Assembly: GCA_026225395.1 (NCBI GenBank)
Contig: JAMFSR010000018.1
Location: forward strand, 62,001-126,000
DNA from: Granulicella sapmiensis
GTDB lineage: Bacteria > Acidobacteriota > Terriglobia > Terriglobales > Acidobacteriaceae
Direction: 5' to 3'
DNA length: 64,000 bases
This document shows, piece by piece, positions 9,883-19,976 of this stretch. The notes under the pieces are model-generated. The model was not told where the DNA came from and did not search any database. It worked only from the letters and a program-made list of their open reading frames with translations. Within the stretch, counting starts at the first letter, position 1; every line of letters begins with the position of its first letter. Made by a program: the position numbers and the translations under genes.

Positions 9883-9998
9883 TGCGGGCATATCTCCATG
9901 GGGAATAAACAATCCTATCAAGACGGTTTCGGATCATCGATGGCGCATCGGTGCCAAGCGGCGACGCCTGAAGTTGTAGGGAACCCGATTGGAAGCAG

Positions 9999-11765
9999 TT
10001 ACAGGACCGGCGAGTCGTCCTGCAGCATCGTCTTACGAATGACCTTGATCGGCGCCATGCCCTGCCGCATCAGGTCGTCGTGGAACTTCTCCAGGCTAAA
10101 GGTCGCGCCTTGTCTCTTCTTTACATCTTCGCGCAACTTCATGATCTCCAGTTTGCCCAGCGTGTAGTAAAGATACAGAGCATCCGACGTCCCGCGCTTG
10201 GTTTCGACTTCCGCAATGGGCCGCGCCTGGTAACCTTCTTTCACAAAAAAGTCCTCAGCCTGCTCGATGCTCATCGCACCGCCAACGCCCGTATGCATAC
10301 GAATCGCCACCACAAACCGCGCATCGCGCAGCAGCGCATCCTGCAGCTGGCCCAGACGGATCAGCTTCTCTTCACGTTCATCCTTTGCCACAACCTTGCC
10401 GTACCCTTCGTCCAGCATCATCTGCTCACAATAGTGGGCCCAGCCTTCGACGTTCGTCGCCGCCTCAATCAGCTTGCGGATGTTCGATGGAAACTTGTCC
10501 TGCCAGAGGAACTGAACATAGTGGCCCGGGTAGGCCTCATGCACGCTCGTCGAAACAATCGTGCCAGTGTTGAATGCGGCCATGTACTCATTGGTCTTTG
10601 TGGCGTCCCACTTGGGATCCGGCAGCGTGACATTGAAGTAGGCCTTAGTAGAGTGTGTCTCGAACGGTCCCGGAGGGTCCATCGAAGCCTGCGTCGTTGC
10701 TCGCATAAACGGCGGCGTCTCTTCGAGCGTAGGCTGCACATCGCTTGGAATGGTAATGATGTTGTGCGAACGCACAAACGCAATCTCAGAATCGAAGCGG
10801 TCATGGAAAGCCTGCAGTAACTTGTCCGGAGCAGGATGAATCGTCGCCAGCTCAGCAAGCTCCTGCTCAGGCGTCTTCGTAGGGTCAATTTCCTTTGCAA
10901 CCCGCGCGAACTCCGCCTGGTTCTTGTGCAAATCGTCGAGCCCGATCTGCAACAGGTGATCCAACGGAATATCCACCATCTCGCTGTACGAGAGGTCCTT
11001 GGCATATGTATCGGCGCCATAGCGGAAGTCGCCATTCGAGCGTGGCAGCAGGTCGCTCTTCATCCACAAGCCATAGCTCTTTAACGCCTCGATCACAGCC
11101 GCATTGGTCTTCGCGAACTCAGCCTTCGCCGACGCGTCGGTTGCATCAGCAAACGCGCTGGGCACATCGCTCTGAAAGAAGCTGACGAGGCCGTCGATCT
11201 GTTGAAGCGCGATCTCGGTATAGATGTGCGGTGGATTCTTCAGATTCTTGCGTGCCTCCACAAATACCTGCGGAATCTTTTTCTCACGCTCCACAGCTGC
11301 ACGCAGCCGAGTATTCACCGGAGCATAGGGCCGTTCCATGATGGTGAAGATCGAGCCTGTAACGCCACTCGAGTAGCTATCAGGGTTCTTCTCCCAGCCG
11401 CGAATCACCTCAAGCTGCAGCAGGTTGGCGCGAATGCTGTTAAGCAGAATCTGATAGTCCGCCGCAGGCTCCGCGTCGAGAGCCTTGGGGTCGATCGCCA
11501 TCAACTTCTTCTCGTAATCATGCAATGCCGCAACATTGCGCTGCACCTCAGCCGCCGAGTAGTCCTCCAACTGCGTATCGTACTCATGCTTCCCGGCGGA
11601 GGTACCAGCCGTCGGCGAGAACTTGAAATACACGTCATGGAAGTATTGGTCGGTCAGGTAATTGAACGTCTGCGGCGCACCGTCAGCGGAGAGGTGCTGG
11701 GCGTTTGAACAAGCAGCCGATACTGCAAATACAAGAAGGACGGTAGCGAAGAAGCGAAAGCGCAT
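9999..11765 (-). CDS. DUF885 family lipoprotein, putative metallopeptidase
   Basis: A 588-residue protein with a lipoprotein signal (VFAVSAAC, Cys at residue 19) and a DUF885 domain through the rest. The family signature HEAYPGHYVQF lies near residue 406 and resembles the HExxH-type zinc site of carboxypeptidase-like enzymes. EAATNVEGWAHYCEQMMLDEG and an RHxx-rich C-terminus also fit. It is probably anchored in the outer or inner membrane facing the periplasm. The family is named by domain only; substrate is unknown. It is followed after about 230 bases by galU on the same strand. Confidence 0.85.
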   Translation of the reverse strand: MRFRFFATVLLVFAVSAACSNAQHLSADGAPQTFNYLTDQYFHDVYFKFSPTAGTSAGKHEYDTQLEDYSAAEVQRNVAALHDYEKKLMAIDPKALDAEPAADYQILLNSIRANLLQLEVIRGWEKNPDSYSSGVTGSIFTIMERPYAPVNTRLRAAVEREKKIPQVFVEARKNLKNPPHIYTEIALQQIDGLVSFFQSDVPSAFADATDASAKAEFAKTNAAVIEALKSYGLWMKSDLLPRSNGDFRYGADTYAKDLSYSEMVDIPLDHLLQIGLDDLHKNQAEFARVAKEIDPTKTPEQELAELATIHPAPDKLLQAFHDRFDSEIAFVRSHNIITIPSDVQPTLEETPPFMRATTQASMDPPGPFETHSTKAYFNVTLPDPKWDATKTNEYMAAFNTGTIVSTSVHEAYPGHYVQFLWQDKFPSNIRKLIEAATNVEGWAHYCEQMMLDEGYGKVVAKDEREEKLIRLGQLQDALLRDARFVVAIRMHTGVGGAMSIEQAEDFFVKEGYQARPIAEVETKRGTSDALYLYYTLGKLEIMKLREDVKKRQGATFSLEKFHDDLMRQGMAPIKVIRKTMLQDDSPVL

Positions 11766-11812
11766 GATGCCGCTGAGTTTATCGCAAAGCTCGCCCCCTA
11801 TGTGCGATTCCG

Positions 11813-12367
11813 CTAACGACTTTTCAAATCATCCACGAACTTCAAGACGGAACCATCGGCCCAGTCCGCTCCACCGGCATGCTCTGCGGCCAGTCTTCCA
11901 TCCTTGGAATAAAGAAACGTCGCAGGATACTGGTGGAAATACATCGAGGCCGGCACATCCGCGTCGCGCGTTACATAGAAAGGAAGCGTATATCCGTTCC
12001 TGTGCGCATAGCGCTTCACGGCCTGTGGCGTGTCCATTCGAGAAACGATCAGAAATGCGACCTGCGGATCGTTCCTGTAATGAGAATAGAGTTGCTGAAC
12101 CGTCGGCATCTCCGCCACGCACTGGATGCACCATGTACCCCACAAGTCCAGAAAGACAACCTTGCCTTTAAAGTCGGTCAGGTGTCGAGTCTGCCCATCG
12201 AGTGTTTGGAACGTAAGATCGGCGGCCGGTGCAGACTCCATAAGGAGATGGGGCGCATTGGCGGAAACCCTCTTCCTGACCAGATGGAACAGGACAGCTC
12301 CCACAATAGCCGCTGCAAGGCATACCGAAAACAACGCGCCAGCGACAATCTTCCATGCCTTCTTCAT
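11813..12367 (-). CDS. TlpA-like thioredoxin-fold protein
   Basis: Membrane-anchored thiol-disulfide protein of 184 residues. One transmembrane helix (about residues 5-28) holds a periplasmic thioredoxin-like domain. The redox motif is WGTWCIQC (two Cys separated by IQ) and the cis-proline loop is YPATFLY. The Asp-Gln-Trp pattern of TlpA/ResA proteins is present. It may reduce apocytochromes or other periplasmic thiols, which would fit the cytochrome genes elsewhere in the window, but no maturation genes are adjacent. It lies 37 bases downstream of mfd and may be co-transcribed. Confidence 0.85.
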   Translation of the reverse strand: MKKAWKIVAGALFSVCLAAAIVGAVLFHLVRKRVSANAPHLLMESAPAADLTFQTLDGQTRHLTDFKGKVVFLDLWGTWCIQCVAEMPTVQQLYSHYRNDPQVAFLIVSRMDTPQAVKRYAHRNGYTLPFYVTRDADVPASMYFHQYPATFLYSKDGRLAAEHAGGADWADGSVLKFVDDLKSR

Positions 12368-12404
12368 GCCGCCCCTCCGAAACGCCGCAATTTGAAATTA
12401 CCTA

Positions 12405-15400
12405 CTAGCCGCCGGAATCAGGATCAAGTGAGGATAACAACTCCCGCGTCTCCGCCAACACTACATCCGCCTGCGTACTCGTAAGCGGCCAGCGCAGCGT
12501 TCCCTGCGGTGTAAGCTGCGCACCGTTCTTCGCATTGCGCGCCACCAACTTCATCAGCGCACCCACGTTCACACCCTTGCCTTTCTCAGCCGGTGCCGCG
12601 TGCAGCTTTTCCGAGAACGTAACGTACAACATCTCGCGCATCGCCTTGATCTTCCCGGCCTGAGCCAGCGGCGCATTCGCCGGACGCTTGGCGGCGATCT
12701 CGCGCGCGGCCAGCGTTGCATTGCTCTCCGGTCGGTTCAGCGCAGCACGGCTTGAGAATTGCAGGTTAGCCGTCTGCGGTGCCTGACCATGCCGCCCCGC
12801 AAGCGGCAGTGGACGAGGCGGAGGCGCCCCGGGCCATGCTCTGAAGTTGTTACTCAACGTGCCGGGACGCGGCGGTGCAACAGGTTTTGGCAGCGCAGGC
12901 GCTGCCTTCTTCGGCTCTTCCACCGCCGTCCGCTTGCGCTCCAGCTGCGCAATGCCCAACCGCTCGCACGTCAGCCGAATCTCACCCGCCGCCAGCAGAT
13001 GCAACACGCTCTCAGGTGGCTTGCCATAACGATCCTCCAGCTCCGCCCGCACGTCCGTAAGCGTCGCCATCGACTCCGCGCCCGCAATCCGCTTGTACAT
13101 GCGCAGCCGCTGGCTCTCTTCGGGAATATACGTGTCATCAATTCTCAGCGAGATGCCCAGATTCACCGTCACCTGCGGCCGCTCCTCGCGTCCTTCGCCC
13201 TTCAGCTTGCTTACGGCTTCTTCCAGCATCGTCGTATACATCTCAAAGCCAATCGCCTCGATATGTCCCGACTGCTCGCCACCCAGCATGTTGCCTGCGC
13301 CGCGCAACTCCAGATCCAGCGCCGCAATCTTGAAACCCGCACCAAGATCCGAAAACTCCTTCAACGCCGACAACCTGCGCCGCGCAATCTCCGTCAACTG
13401 CTGCTCCGGCGGAATCAACAGATACGCATACGCCCGCCGATTCGACCGCCCCACACGCCCACGCAGTTGATATAACTCGCTCAACCCATGCCGGTCCGCG
13501 CGATTGATGATGATCGTGTTCGCCTTTGAAATATCCAGTCCGTTCTCAATAATCGACGTCGCCACCAGCACGTCATACTCGCCATCCATGAACGCCAGCA
13601 TCACGCGCTCCAGCTCCGCTTCCGGCATCTGCCCATGCCCGATCACCACGCGCGCCTGCGGCACAAGCTCATGAATCTTCGAGGCCAGCTCGTAGATTGT
13701 CTCCACGCGATTGTGTACAAAGTACGTCTGCCCACCGCGCTCCAACTCCACTTCAATCGCCGTGCGAATCAGCTTTTCATCGAACTTCGCGACAACCGTC
13801 TGAATCGCCATGCGGTCTTTGGGCGGCGTTTCGATCACGCTCATATCCCGCAGTCCCACCAGCGACATATTCAGCGTCCGCGGAATCGGCGTAGCGGACA
13901 TGCTCAGCACATCGATCGCCGCACGCATCTGCTTCAGCCGTTCCTTATGCCGCACACCAAAGCGCTGCTCCTCATCGACCACCAGCAGCCCAAGGTCCTG
14001 AAACTTCAACCCCTGCCCCAGCAGCGCATGTGTCCCGATCAGGATGTCCACCTTGCCGTCGGCAACGCGTTCCATCACATCCTTCTTTTCCTTTGCCGTG
14101 CGGAAGCGCGAAAGCATCTCGATGATCACCGGAAACTTCGAGAATCTCCGCTTGAAGCTTTCAAAGTGCTGGAAGCACAACACCGTCGTCGGCGTAAGCA
14201 CAGCCACCTGCTTGCCATCCTGCACGGCCTTGAACGCCGCGCGCATAGCGACTTCAGTCTTGCCGTAACCTACGTCACCGCACAGCAACCGGTCCATCGG
14301 CTGCGTCGATTCCATATCTGCCTTGATGTCCTTCACAGCATTTAGCTGATCGTCGGTCTCGTTGTAGTCGAACGCATCTTCAAACTCGCGCTGCATATGA
14401 TTGTCCGGCGAAAACGCCGTGCCCACCGCAGCCTTGCGCTGCGCATACAACTTCAGCAGCTCCTCGGCCATGTCTTCCATGGCCTTCTTCACACGAGCCT
14501 TCGTCTTCGCCCACGCCGGATTTCCCAGTCGGTTCAACTGCGGGGCAGGCCCCGTATCCGTCGACCGATACTTCTGAATCAGATCCAGCCGCGTCAGCGG
14601 AACATACAGCTTCGCCTCTTCCGCGAAGGTGAGAATCATCAGCTCCAGCGGAGGCGCATCCGGCTGCTCAATCGTGCGCAGCCCGTCATAGCGCGCAATG
14701 CCATGCTCCACATGGACGACGTAATCGCCCACGGCAAGATCGCGGAAGTCCGAAACAAACGCCGCCGTCTTCGACTTCCTCGCCGGCCGCGCGCGCACAT
14801 CCACATCGTCATTCAGATCATTCGCGCCGATAACCACAAGCTGTCGCGCCGTCGTCTTATCGAGATCCAGCACCTGCACGCCATTAGCAATCGCCGCGCG
14901 CACAATCACCGGAGTACGCAGGTCGCCCGCAAGATAACTCGACTCCGAATACACCGTAGTCGACCCGCCCTGATCCGTCCGCGATCCGATGCGGTACGCC
15001 ACTCCATACTCCTGCAGCAACCCGGCAAGCCGCTCCACCTCGCCCTGGTTCGCCGCCGCAATCAACACCCGCGCTTCGCTTTCCATCAGCAACTTCAACT
15101 GATCAACCATCGCCGGGATCGATCCATGAAAGCGCATCGTCGGCCGCGTGGCAAACTCGATCTCACTCGCATCGCTGCGATCCGACTCCAGCACATCCAC
15201 CGCACCCAGCTGGTCCAACTCGCAGCCTGTATACGCGCGAATACGATCCCGTAACTCCCATGGCGAAAGATACAGATCCTCCGGCCGCACCAGCGACCCA
15301 ATCCCCGCACGATCGTGCCGCTGCTCCACCTTGTTCCACCAGCGCTCGCCCTGGTTGTCCACCATCGCCGGCTCTTCCACAAATACGCGCGTCTTCGGCC

Positions 15401-16313
15401 CCATCAGCTCCAGCAGCGACGACTTCGCCCCCGCCACAGCCGCATAAAACTCCCACCCCGGAAACACCGTAGCTTCGCCTTCACGCGTCGCCAACTCCAC
15501 CGGCGTCTCTCCACCTTCAATCAACGCCACAGCCGCGGAGCCCGAACGCGTAAGCCGCGCATTGATCGCCGCGAGCAGCTTCTCCGTCACTGGCGTCTCC
15601 GTCAACGGCAGCAACAACACCTCATCCAACCCCGAACTCGACCGTTGCGTATCCGGATCGAATCGCCGGATCGACTCAATCTCATCGCCGAAGAAGTCGA
15701 TCCGCACCGGCCGCTCCATTTCCGGCCCATACACATCCAGAATCCCTCCGCGCACCGTCACCTGCCCAGTCATCTCCACCACATCCACCTTCGTATAGCC
15801 AACCGAAAGCAGATGCTCCACCAGCATCTCCGGCAGATACTCTTCACCCTTTACGAGCCGCAAAGCCAGGGCCGAATAAAAGTCACGCCCGAACAGCTTC
15901 ATGCAAGCCGCTTCCACCGGAGCGATCACCAGCCTCGCGTTGCCATTGGCCAACTTCCAAAGCGCCGCCGCACGTTGCTCTTGTATCTCAGGATGCGGCG
16001 ACACGTTCTCAAACGGAAGCACATCATGCGCCGGCAACCGCAGCACCTCATCCGCATCCAGCGCGCCCGTAAGCTCACACGCCGCAAGCACATTGGCATG
16101 CAGCGTATCCGCCGCCTTGTTGTCAGAGACCAGCACCAGCGCAGGCGCCTGCCCGGCCCGCACCATATAAGGCAAGTAGAGAGCACGCGCAGTCGCAGTG
16201 AGTCCGGACACACGTCTCCGGCCCGTGCCGCCCGCGAGATGGCGACGCACACGCTCAAAAGCGGCCGAGTGCTCCAGGTCCGCAAGCAGCTCGCGGACGA
16301 AGGGAAGAATCAT
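12405..16313 (-). CDS. mfd: transcription-repair coupling factor
   Basis: Removes RNA polymerase stalled at DNA damage and recruits UvrA. At 1302 residues it is longer than the usual 1150. Visible parts: the UvrB-like N-terminus, the RNA-polymerase-interacting region ([17 protein letters not shown]), the RecG-like translocase with Walker [12 protein letters not shown] (near residue 675), [21 protein letters not shown], and the second helicase half with QLRGRVGRS. Between the TRCF part and the end lies a Pro/Ala/Arg-rich linker of about 100 residues ([14 protein letters not shown] to [10 protein letters not shown]). The gene starts next to the stop of the SGNH gene (22 bases). Confidence 0.97.
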   Translation of the reverse strand: MILPFVRELLADLEHSAAFERVRRHLAGGTGRRRVSGLTATARALYLPYMVRAGQAPALVLVSDNKAADTLHANVLAACELTGALDADEVLRLPAHDVLPFENVSPHPEIQEQRAAALWKLANGNARLVIAPVEAACMKLFGRDFYSALALRLVKGEEYLPEMLVEHLLSVGYTKVDVVEMTGQVTVRGGILDVYGPEMERPVRIDFFGDEIESIRRFDPDTQRSSSGLDEVLLLPLTETPVTEKLLAAINARLTRSGSAAVALIEGGETPVELATREGEATVFPGWEFYAAVAGAKSSLLELMGPKTRVFVEEPAMVDNQGERWWNKVEQRHDRAGIGSLVRPEDLYLSPWELRDRIRAYTGCELDQLGAVDVLESDRSDASEIEFATRPTMRFHGSIPAMVDQLKLLMESEARVLIAAANQGEVERLAGLLQEYGVAYRIGSRTDQGGSTTVYSESSYLAGDLRTPVIVRAAIANGVQVLDLDKTTARQLVVIGANDLNDDVDVRARPARKSKTAAFVSDFRDLAVGDYVVHVEHGIARYDGLRTIEQPDAPPLELMILTFAEEAKLYVPLTRLDLIQKYRSTDTGPAPQLNRLGNPAWAKTKARVKKAMEDMAEELLKLYAQRKAAVGTAFSPDNHMQREFEDAFDYNETDDQLNAVKDIKADMESTQPMDRLLCGDVGYGKTEVAMRAAFKAVQDGKQVAVLTPTTVLCFQHFESFKRRFSKFPVIIEMLSRFRTAKEKKDVMERVADGKVDILIGTHALLGQGLKFQDLGLLVVDEEQRFGVRHKERLKQMRAAIDVLSMSATPIPRTLNMSLVGLRDMSVIETPPKDRMAIQTVVAKFDEKLIRTAIEVELERGGQTYFVHNRVETIYELASKIHELVPQARVVIGHGQMPEAELERVMLAFMDGEYDVLVATSIIENGLDISKANTIIINRADRHGLSELYQLRGRVGRSNRRAYAYLLIPPEQQLTEIARRRLSALKEFSDLGAGFKIAALDLELRGAGNMLGGEQSGHIEAIGFEMYTTMLEEAVSKLKGEGREERPQVTVNLGISLRIDDTYIPEESQRLRMYKRIAGAESMATLTDVRAELEDRYGKPPESVLHLLAAGEIRLTCERLGIAQLERKRTAVEEPKKAAPALPKPVAPPRPGTLSNNFRAWPGAPPPRPLPLAGRHGQAPQTANLQFSSRAALNRPESNATLAAREIAAKRPANAPLAQAGKIKAMREMLYVTFSEKLHAAPAEKGKGVNVGALMKLVARNAKNGAQLTPQGTLRWPLTSTQADVVLAETRELLSSLDPDSGG

Positions 16314-16334
16314 TCTTCTTCCATTTTACCCGGC

Positions 16335-17174
16335 TTACTGCGCGGCAGGCGCCGTCGCCACAGGAGGCGGCAGCAACTTGTTCAGCAGCGGCATCATCGC
16401 GTCGGCCCAAAGTTGATATCCCGAAGCATCCGGATGCAGATGGTCCGCGCCCAACCCTTTCCAGTTATCGCCCACCGGAGTCATCACCGGAACCAGGTCT
16501 AGGTAGTAAACCGTCTGATTATCCGCAAACGTCTTCAAAATCTCATCGGCCGCCATCATCAGGTCGTTCGCCCGCTTGTTCGGCATAATGCTCACCAGAA
16601 TGATCTTGATGCCCGGATACATCGTCTGCGTCTTGGTCAGCACAGCCTTCACGCCATCGGCGATTTCAGGCGCCGTGTTGTGCGTATTGTTTGTCCCGAT
16701 CAACACCACGGCCACCTTGGGATGCAGCCGCTGGATCGGATAATTGTCCATCCGCCACAGCACATGCTGCGTCTGGTCGCCGCTGATGCCGAAATCCAGC
16801 GCATTGCGCGGCGCAAAGTTCGCCTCCCACACTTGCTCACCCCTGCCCCGCCATCCCTGCGTAATCGAGTCGCCCAGAAAAATCATGTCCGCATCGCGTC
16901 CATTGAACTCCGCCACCTGCTGCGTACTGAACTTCAGCAGGTCAGGATTGTTCAGAAACCGGATCACGTTCGGCACCGTCGTCGGAGCCGGAGGATCCGG
17001 CATATGCAGTACTGGTGCAGCAGGGGCAGCCACGGGAGTGGCGGCAGGTGAGCCCTGGGACACGACCGTTACCGGCCCTGAAACGGGCGGCAACACGGCT
17101 GTCTGCGCCCAGCAACAGGACGCGGTAAAGCTGCAAACAAGACCGGTGGTGAGCAGAAAGCGGCGATTCATCAT
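16335..17174 (-). CDS. SGNH/GDSL-family hydrolase, secreted
   Basis: Exported esterase or lipase-like protein of 279 residues. A signal peptide ends around CCWAQ. A Pro/Ala/Val-rich linker follows, then the SGNH catalytic blocks: FLGDSITQGW (Ser nucleophile), a block with Gly in FGISGDQTQ, GTNNTHN (Asn), and DHLHPDASGYQLWAD (Asp-x-x-His). This block order matches the PAF-acetylhydrolase beta/gamma-like group acting on acyl groups of sugars or lipids. It is probably periplasmic. It ends 22 bases before mfd on the same strand. Confidence 0.9.
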   Translation of the reverse strand: MMNRRFLLTTGLVCSFTASCCWAQTAVLPPVSGPVTVVSQGSPAATPVAAPAAPVLHMPDPPAPTTVPNVIRFLNNPDLLKFSTQQVAEFNGRDADMIFLGDSITQGWRGRGEQVWEANFAPRNALDFGISGDQTQHVLWRMDNYPIQRLHPKVAVVLIGTNNTHNTAPEIADGVKAVLTKTQTMYPGIKIILVSIMPNKRANDLMMAADEILKTFADNQTVYYLDLVPVMTPVGDNWKGLGADHLHPDASGYQLWADAMMPLLNKLLPPPVATAPAAQ

Positions 17175-17272
17175 CAGGGGTTCTCCGTTGGCGAAAAGTA
17201 TAGGACAGCCACGCCTCCGCTGGCTCCCACCCCAACCCGCCGCGATGGAGAAACGATTGATAAAATCGTTCT

Positions 17273-18769
17273 ATGCCCGCCGTTGCAGGACTCTCGCCCG
17301 AAATTCTCGCCAAGTACCAGCCCGTCATCGGGCTTGAAGTCCACGTTCAGCTCCTCACGCAGTCCAAGGCCTTTTGCGGCTGCCGCAACGAGTACGGTGG
17401 CGAGCCCAACACCCACACCTGCCCCACCTGCCTCGGCCTTCCCGGCGCCCTGCCCGTCCTCAACAAGCAGGCCGTCGAGTACGCCGTCTTGGCGGCGAAG
17501 GCGATTGGCTGCGAAATCCGCGAGACCAGCATCTTCTCGCGCAAGAACTACTTCTACCCCGACTCGCCCAAGGGCTACCAGATCTCACAGTTCGACAAGC
17601 CCATCGCCGAGCACGGCTCTCTCACCGTCCCCGACGCCGACGGCAACCCCAAAGTCATCGGCATCACCCGCCTGCACATGGAAGAAGACGCCGGCAAGAG
17701 CCTCCACGACGGCTTCCCCGACTCCGCCGCCCGCACCTACATCGACCTCAACCGCTGCGGCACGCCGCTCGTAGAAATCGTCTCCGAGCCCGACCTCCGC
17801 TCCGCCGACGAGGTCTTCGAGTACCTCACCAAGCTCAAGGAGATCCTCCTCTACACAGGCGTCTCCGACTGCAACATGGAAGAAGGCTCGCTCCGCTGCG
17901 ACGCCAACGTCTCCGTCATGCTTAAGTCTGACTGGGAAGCCCGTGGCACCGCCGCCTTCGGCACCAAAGCCGAGGTCAAAAACGTCAACAGCTTCCGCTA
18001 TATCCGCGCCGCTGTGGAGTACGAAATCGAGCGCCAGATCTCCGTCATCGAAGACGGCGGCCGCGTAATCCAGGAGTCGCGTCTCTGGAACAACGCCGAA
18101 GGCCGCACCTACTCTATGCGCTCGAAGGAACAGGCCCACGACTACCGCTACTTCCCCGAGCCCGACCTTCCGCCGCTCGTCGTCGGCCCCGAGTGGCAGA
18201 AGCAGATCATCAGCAACCTGCCCGAGCTTCCCGAAGCCCGCCGCGCCCGCCTTTCCGCCGACTACGGCCTCAGCGCCCAGGACGCCGCCACGCTCACCAC
18301 CGACCGCGCCCTCGGCGACTTCTTTGAGCACGCCGCCAAGTTAGCCAAGAGCCCCAAACGCGTAGCCTCCATCCTCCTCAGCGAAATCACCATGCGCCTC
18401 CGCGCCGTAGAAATCGAACTCGGCCAATCACCCGTCACACTCGACGGCCTCGTCCTGGCCGCCGATCTCACCGAAGTCAACGAGATTAGCTCCAAACAGC
18501 TCAAACAACTCCTCGACACCTGCTTCACCGAAGGCCGCGACTTCGCCTTCATCTACTCACGCGACAAGCCACAGCAGATCTCCGACACCTCCGCCATCGA
18601 AGCCATGATCGACGCAGCCATCGACGCCAACCCCGCCCAAGTCGCCCAGTTCAAAGGCGGCAAGCGCACGGTAGCCGCGTTCTTTGTCGGCCAGGTGATG
18701 AAAGCCTCAAAGGGTCAGGCCAATCCCGCGGTGCTGAACGAACTCGTCGTGAAGAAGCTCGACGCGTAG
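17273..18769 (+). CDS. gatB: Asp/Glu-tRNA amidotransferase subunit B
   Basis: B subunit of the GatCAB enzyme that converts Glu-tRNA(Gln), and often Asp-tRNA(Asn), to the amide forms. The 498 residues show the family opening YQPVIGLEVHVQLLTQSKAFCGC. The zinc Cys pairs lie in FCGCRNEY and CPTCLG, with RKNYFYPDSPKGYQISQ, LHMEEDAGKS, NRCGTPLVEIVSEPD and the C-terminal YqeY-like domain. The start ATG is close to the divergent SGNH gene. gatA and gatC are not in the window. From position 17.6 to 18.3 kb the codon use is extremely rich in C and G at third positions. Confidence 0.97.
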   Translation: MPAVAGLSPEILAKYQPVIGLEVHVQLLTQSKAFCGCRNEYGGEPNTHTCPTCLGLPGALPVLNKQAVEYAVLAAKAIGCEIRETSIFSRKNYFYPDSPKGYQISQFDKPIAEHGSLTVPDADGNPKVIGITRLHMEEDAGKSLHDGFPDSAARTYIDLNRCGTPLVEIVSEPDLRSADEVFEYLTKLKEILLYTGVSDCNMEEGSLRCDANVSVMLKSDWEARGTAAFGTKAEVKNVNSFRYIRAAVEYEIERQISVIEDGGRVIQESRLWNNAEGRTYSMRSKEQAHDYRYFPEPDLPPLVVGPEWQKQIISNLPELPEARRARLSADYGLSAQDAATLTTDRALGDFFEHAAKLAKSPKRVASILLSEITMRLRAVEIELGQSPVTLDGLVLAADLTEVNEISSKQLKQLLDTCFTEGRDFAFIYSRDKPQQISDTSAIEAMIDAAIDANPAQVAQFKGGKRTVAAFFVGQVMKASKGQANPAVLNELVVKKLDA

Positions 18770-18826
18770 TCTGTAGATCGTACCCGGGATTTTTTGTAGG
18801 CACTCTTAGGAGCGCGGATAATTTCC

Positions 18827-19351
18827 TTGAATAGAAAGTGCTTGAGCCATCTAACGTGCTCAGTTCTAGCCGTGATTGTGCTCCTTGTTGCTAGTGCGAA
18901 CGGGGAAGAGAAAGATTTCCCGGCGTACCACTCGGACGTATACATTCCCATCTCGCTAGCTGTGGGCAAGGTTCGAGGTGCGGAGTTCAGCGTCTCTGGG
19001 AAGTACTACAACATCATTATCCAAGCCGAGAGGAAGCTTCCGTTTAGCGCAATGCTGTGCATGATGGCAGGAACCTCAAATCCATTTGAGGCTCGAGAAT
19101 GCCAACCAGAAGATCCTCTGTTACGGGCAAAGTGGACAGTGTGGGAAGGAACACATGTTGTTGCTCGTGGAATTAGTACGCCTTCGGGTGGGGTAAAAAT
19201 CGGAAATGACCGGATCTGGAAAAATCTCGGTGGGTTTACTAGCAGGCGCGGGCAGAGGTTTGTAGTGGAAGTTGAGTTCACTAAGGACGGGACGGCGCTG
19301 AACATTGCTGACCCCCATCTGGTTGTTATTGAGCATGACAAATTCTGGTAA
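18827..19351 (+). CDS. secreted protein of unknown function
   Basis: A 174-residue protein with a clear signal peptide (VLAVIVLLVASANG) and a mature domain with Cys pairs (LCMM and ARECQPED) that may form a disulfide. No family was recognised. The only start in frame is TTG 18827, with AGGAG at 18808-18812, a rather long spacing of 14 bases. Base composition is visibly lower in GC than both flanks and codon use includes many AT-ending codons, so horizontal acquisition is possible. It precedes the hicBA-type pair. Confidence 0.6.
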   Translation: MNRKCLSHLTCSVLAVIVLLVASANGEEKDFPAYHSDVYIPISLAVGKVRGAEFSVSGKYYNIIIQAERKLPFSAMLCMMAGTSNPFEARECQPEDPLLRAKWTVWEGTHVVARGISTPSGGVKIGNDRIWKNLGGFTSRRGQRFVVEVEFTKDGTALNIADPHLVVIEHDKFW

Positions 19352-19452
19352 TTGCTCGTCCCAGGCTAGAACGCCTTAAGTAACTGGGAAGCAGTCGCCG
19401 GAGCCAGCCCTCGCACTCGACCAGCAATGATCGCTTGGAGTACTCTCAAACC

Positions 19453-19665
19453 ATGGCAGACGAACTTCTCTTCGAAGTGACGCAGGAAGAAGATGGCACC
19501 TACAGCGCTTGCGCTATCGGTGAAAGCATCTTTACCCAAGGCGACTCCTGGGAAGAACTGCGGGCCATGACGCTGGACGCTGTGAAATGCCATTTCGACG
19601 AGGGCGCAGCGCCAAAGAACATCCGCCTGCATCTTCTCCGTGAAGAGATTCTCTCCGCTGCGTGA
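19453..19665 (+). CDS. hicB: HicB-type antitoxin
   Basis: Small protein of 70 residues with the partial RNase-H-like fold of HicB antitoxins: FEVTQEEDGTYSACAIGESIFTQGDSWEELRAM is the typical opening with its Gly-Tyr and Gly-x-Ser positions. Homologues are often mislabelled as oxoisovalerate dehydrogenase. ATG 19453 is taken as the start, with GGAG twelve bases before; TTG 19435 in the same frame would add six residues. It overlaps the next gene by GTGA, so translation is coupled. Here the antitoxin comes first, the reverse of the common order. Confidence 0.8.
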   Translation: MADELLFEVTQEEDGTYSACAIGESIFTQGDSWEELRAMTLDAVKCHFDEGAAPKNIRLHLLREEILSAA

Positions 19666-19901
19666 AGCTCCCGCGAAATCTCGATGCACAGACTTTGATC
19701 CGCCATCTTGAACGCAAGTGGTCCTATGAAATAGTGCGTCAAACAGGCAGCCACATTCGTTTGCGCACAACCGAGCCTTCGTCGCACGCAGTCACCATCC
19801 CAAACCACGCTCCCATCAAGCCAGGTACACTCGCGAGCGTCCTGAAGGACATCGCCGCACACAAAGGTGTGCACGCTGAAGAGATTCTTTCCGGTCTCTA
19901 A
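19662..19901 (+). CDS. hicA: HicA-type mRNA interferase toxin
   Basis: Protein of 79 residues with the double-stranded-RNA-binding-like fold of HicA toxins. The active-site His lies in RQTGSHIRLRT, and VTIPNHAPIKPGTLASVLKDI matches the family's conserved end. It should cleave mRNA when free and be blocked by the preceding HicB protein. The GTG start overlaps the hicB stop, so the two form a translationally coupled operon. Confidence 0.85.
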   Translation: MKLPRNLDAQTLIRHLERKWSYEIVRQTGSHIRLRTTEPSSHAVTIPNHAPIKPGTLASVLKDIAAHKGVHAEEILSGL

Positions 19902-19976
19902 GATCCAGAATGCCCGGAAATCTCCCTGCGGCCATCCGAAGAATCCTTCCGCCCCACAAAGCAATCTCACACGTAG

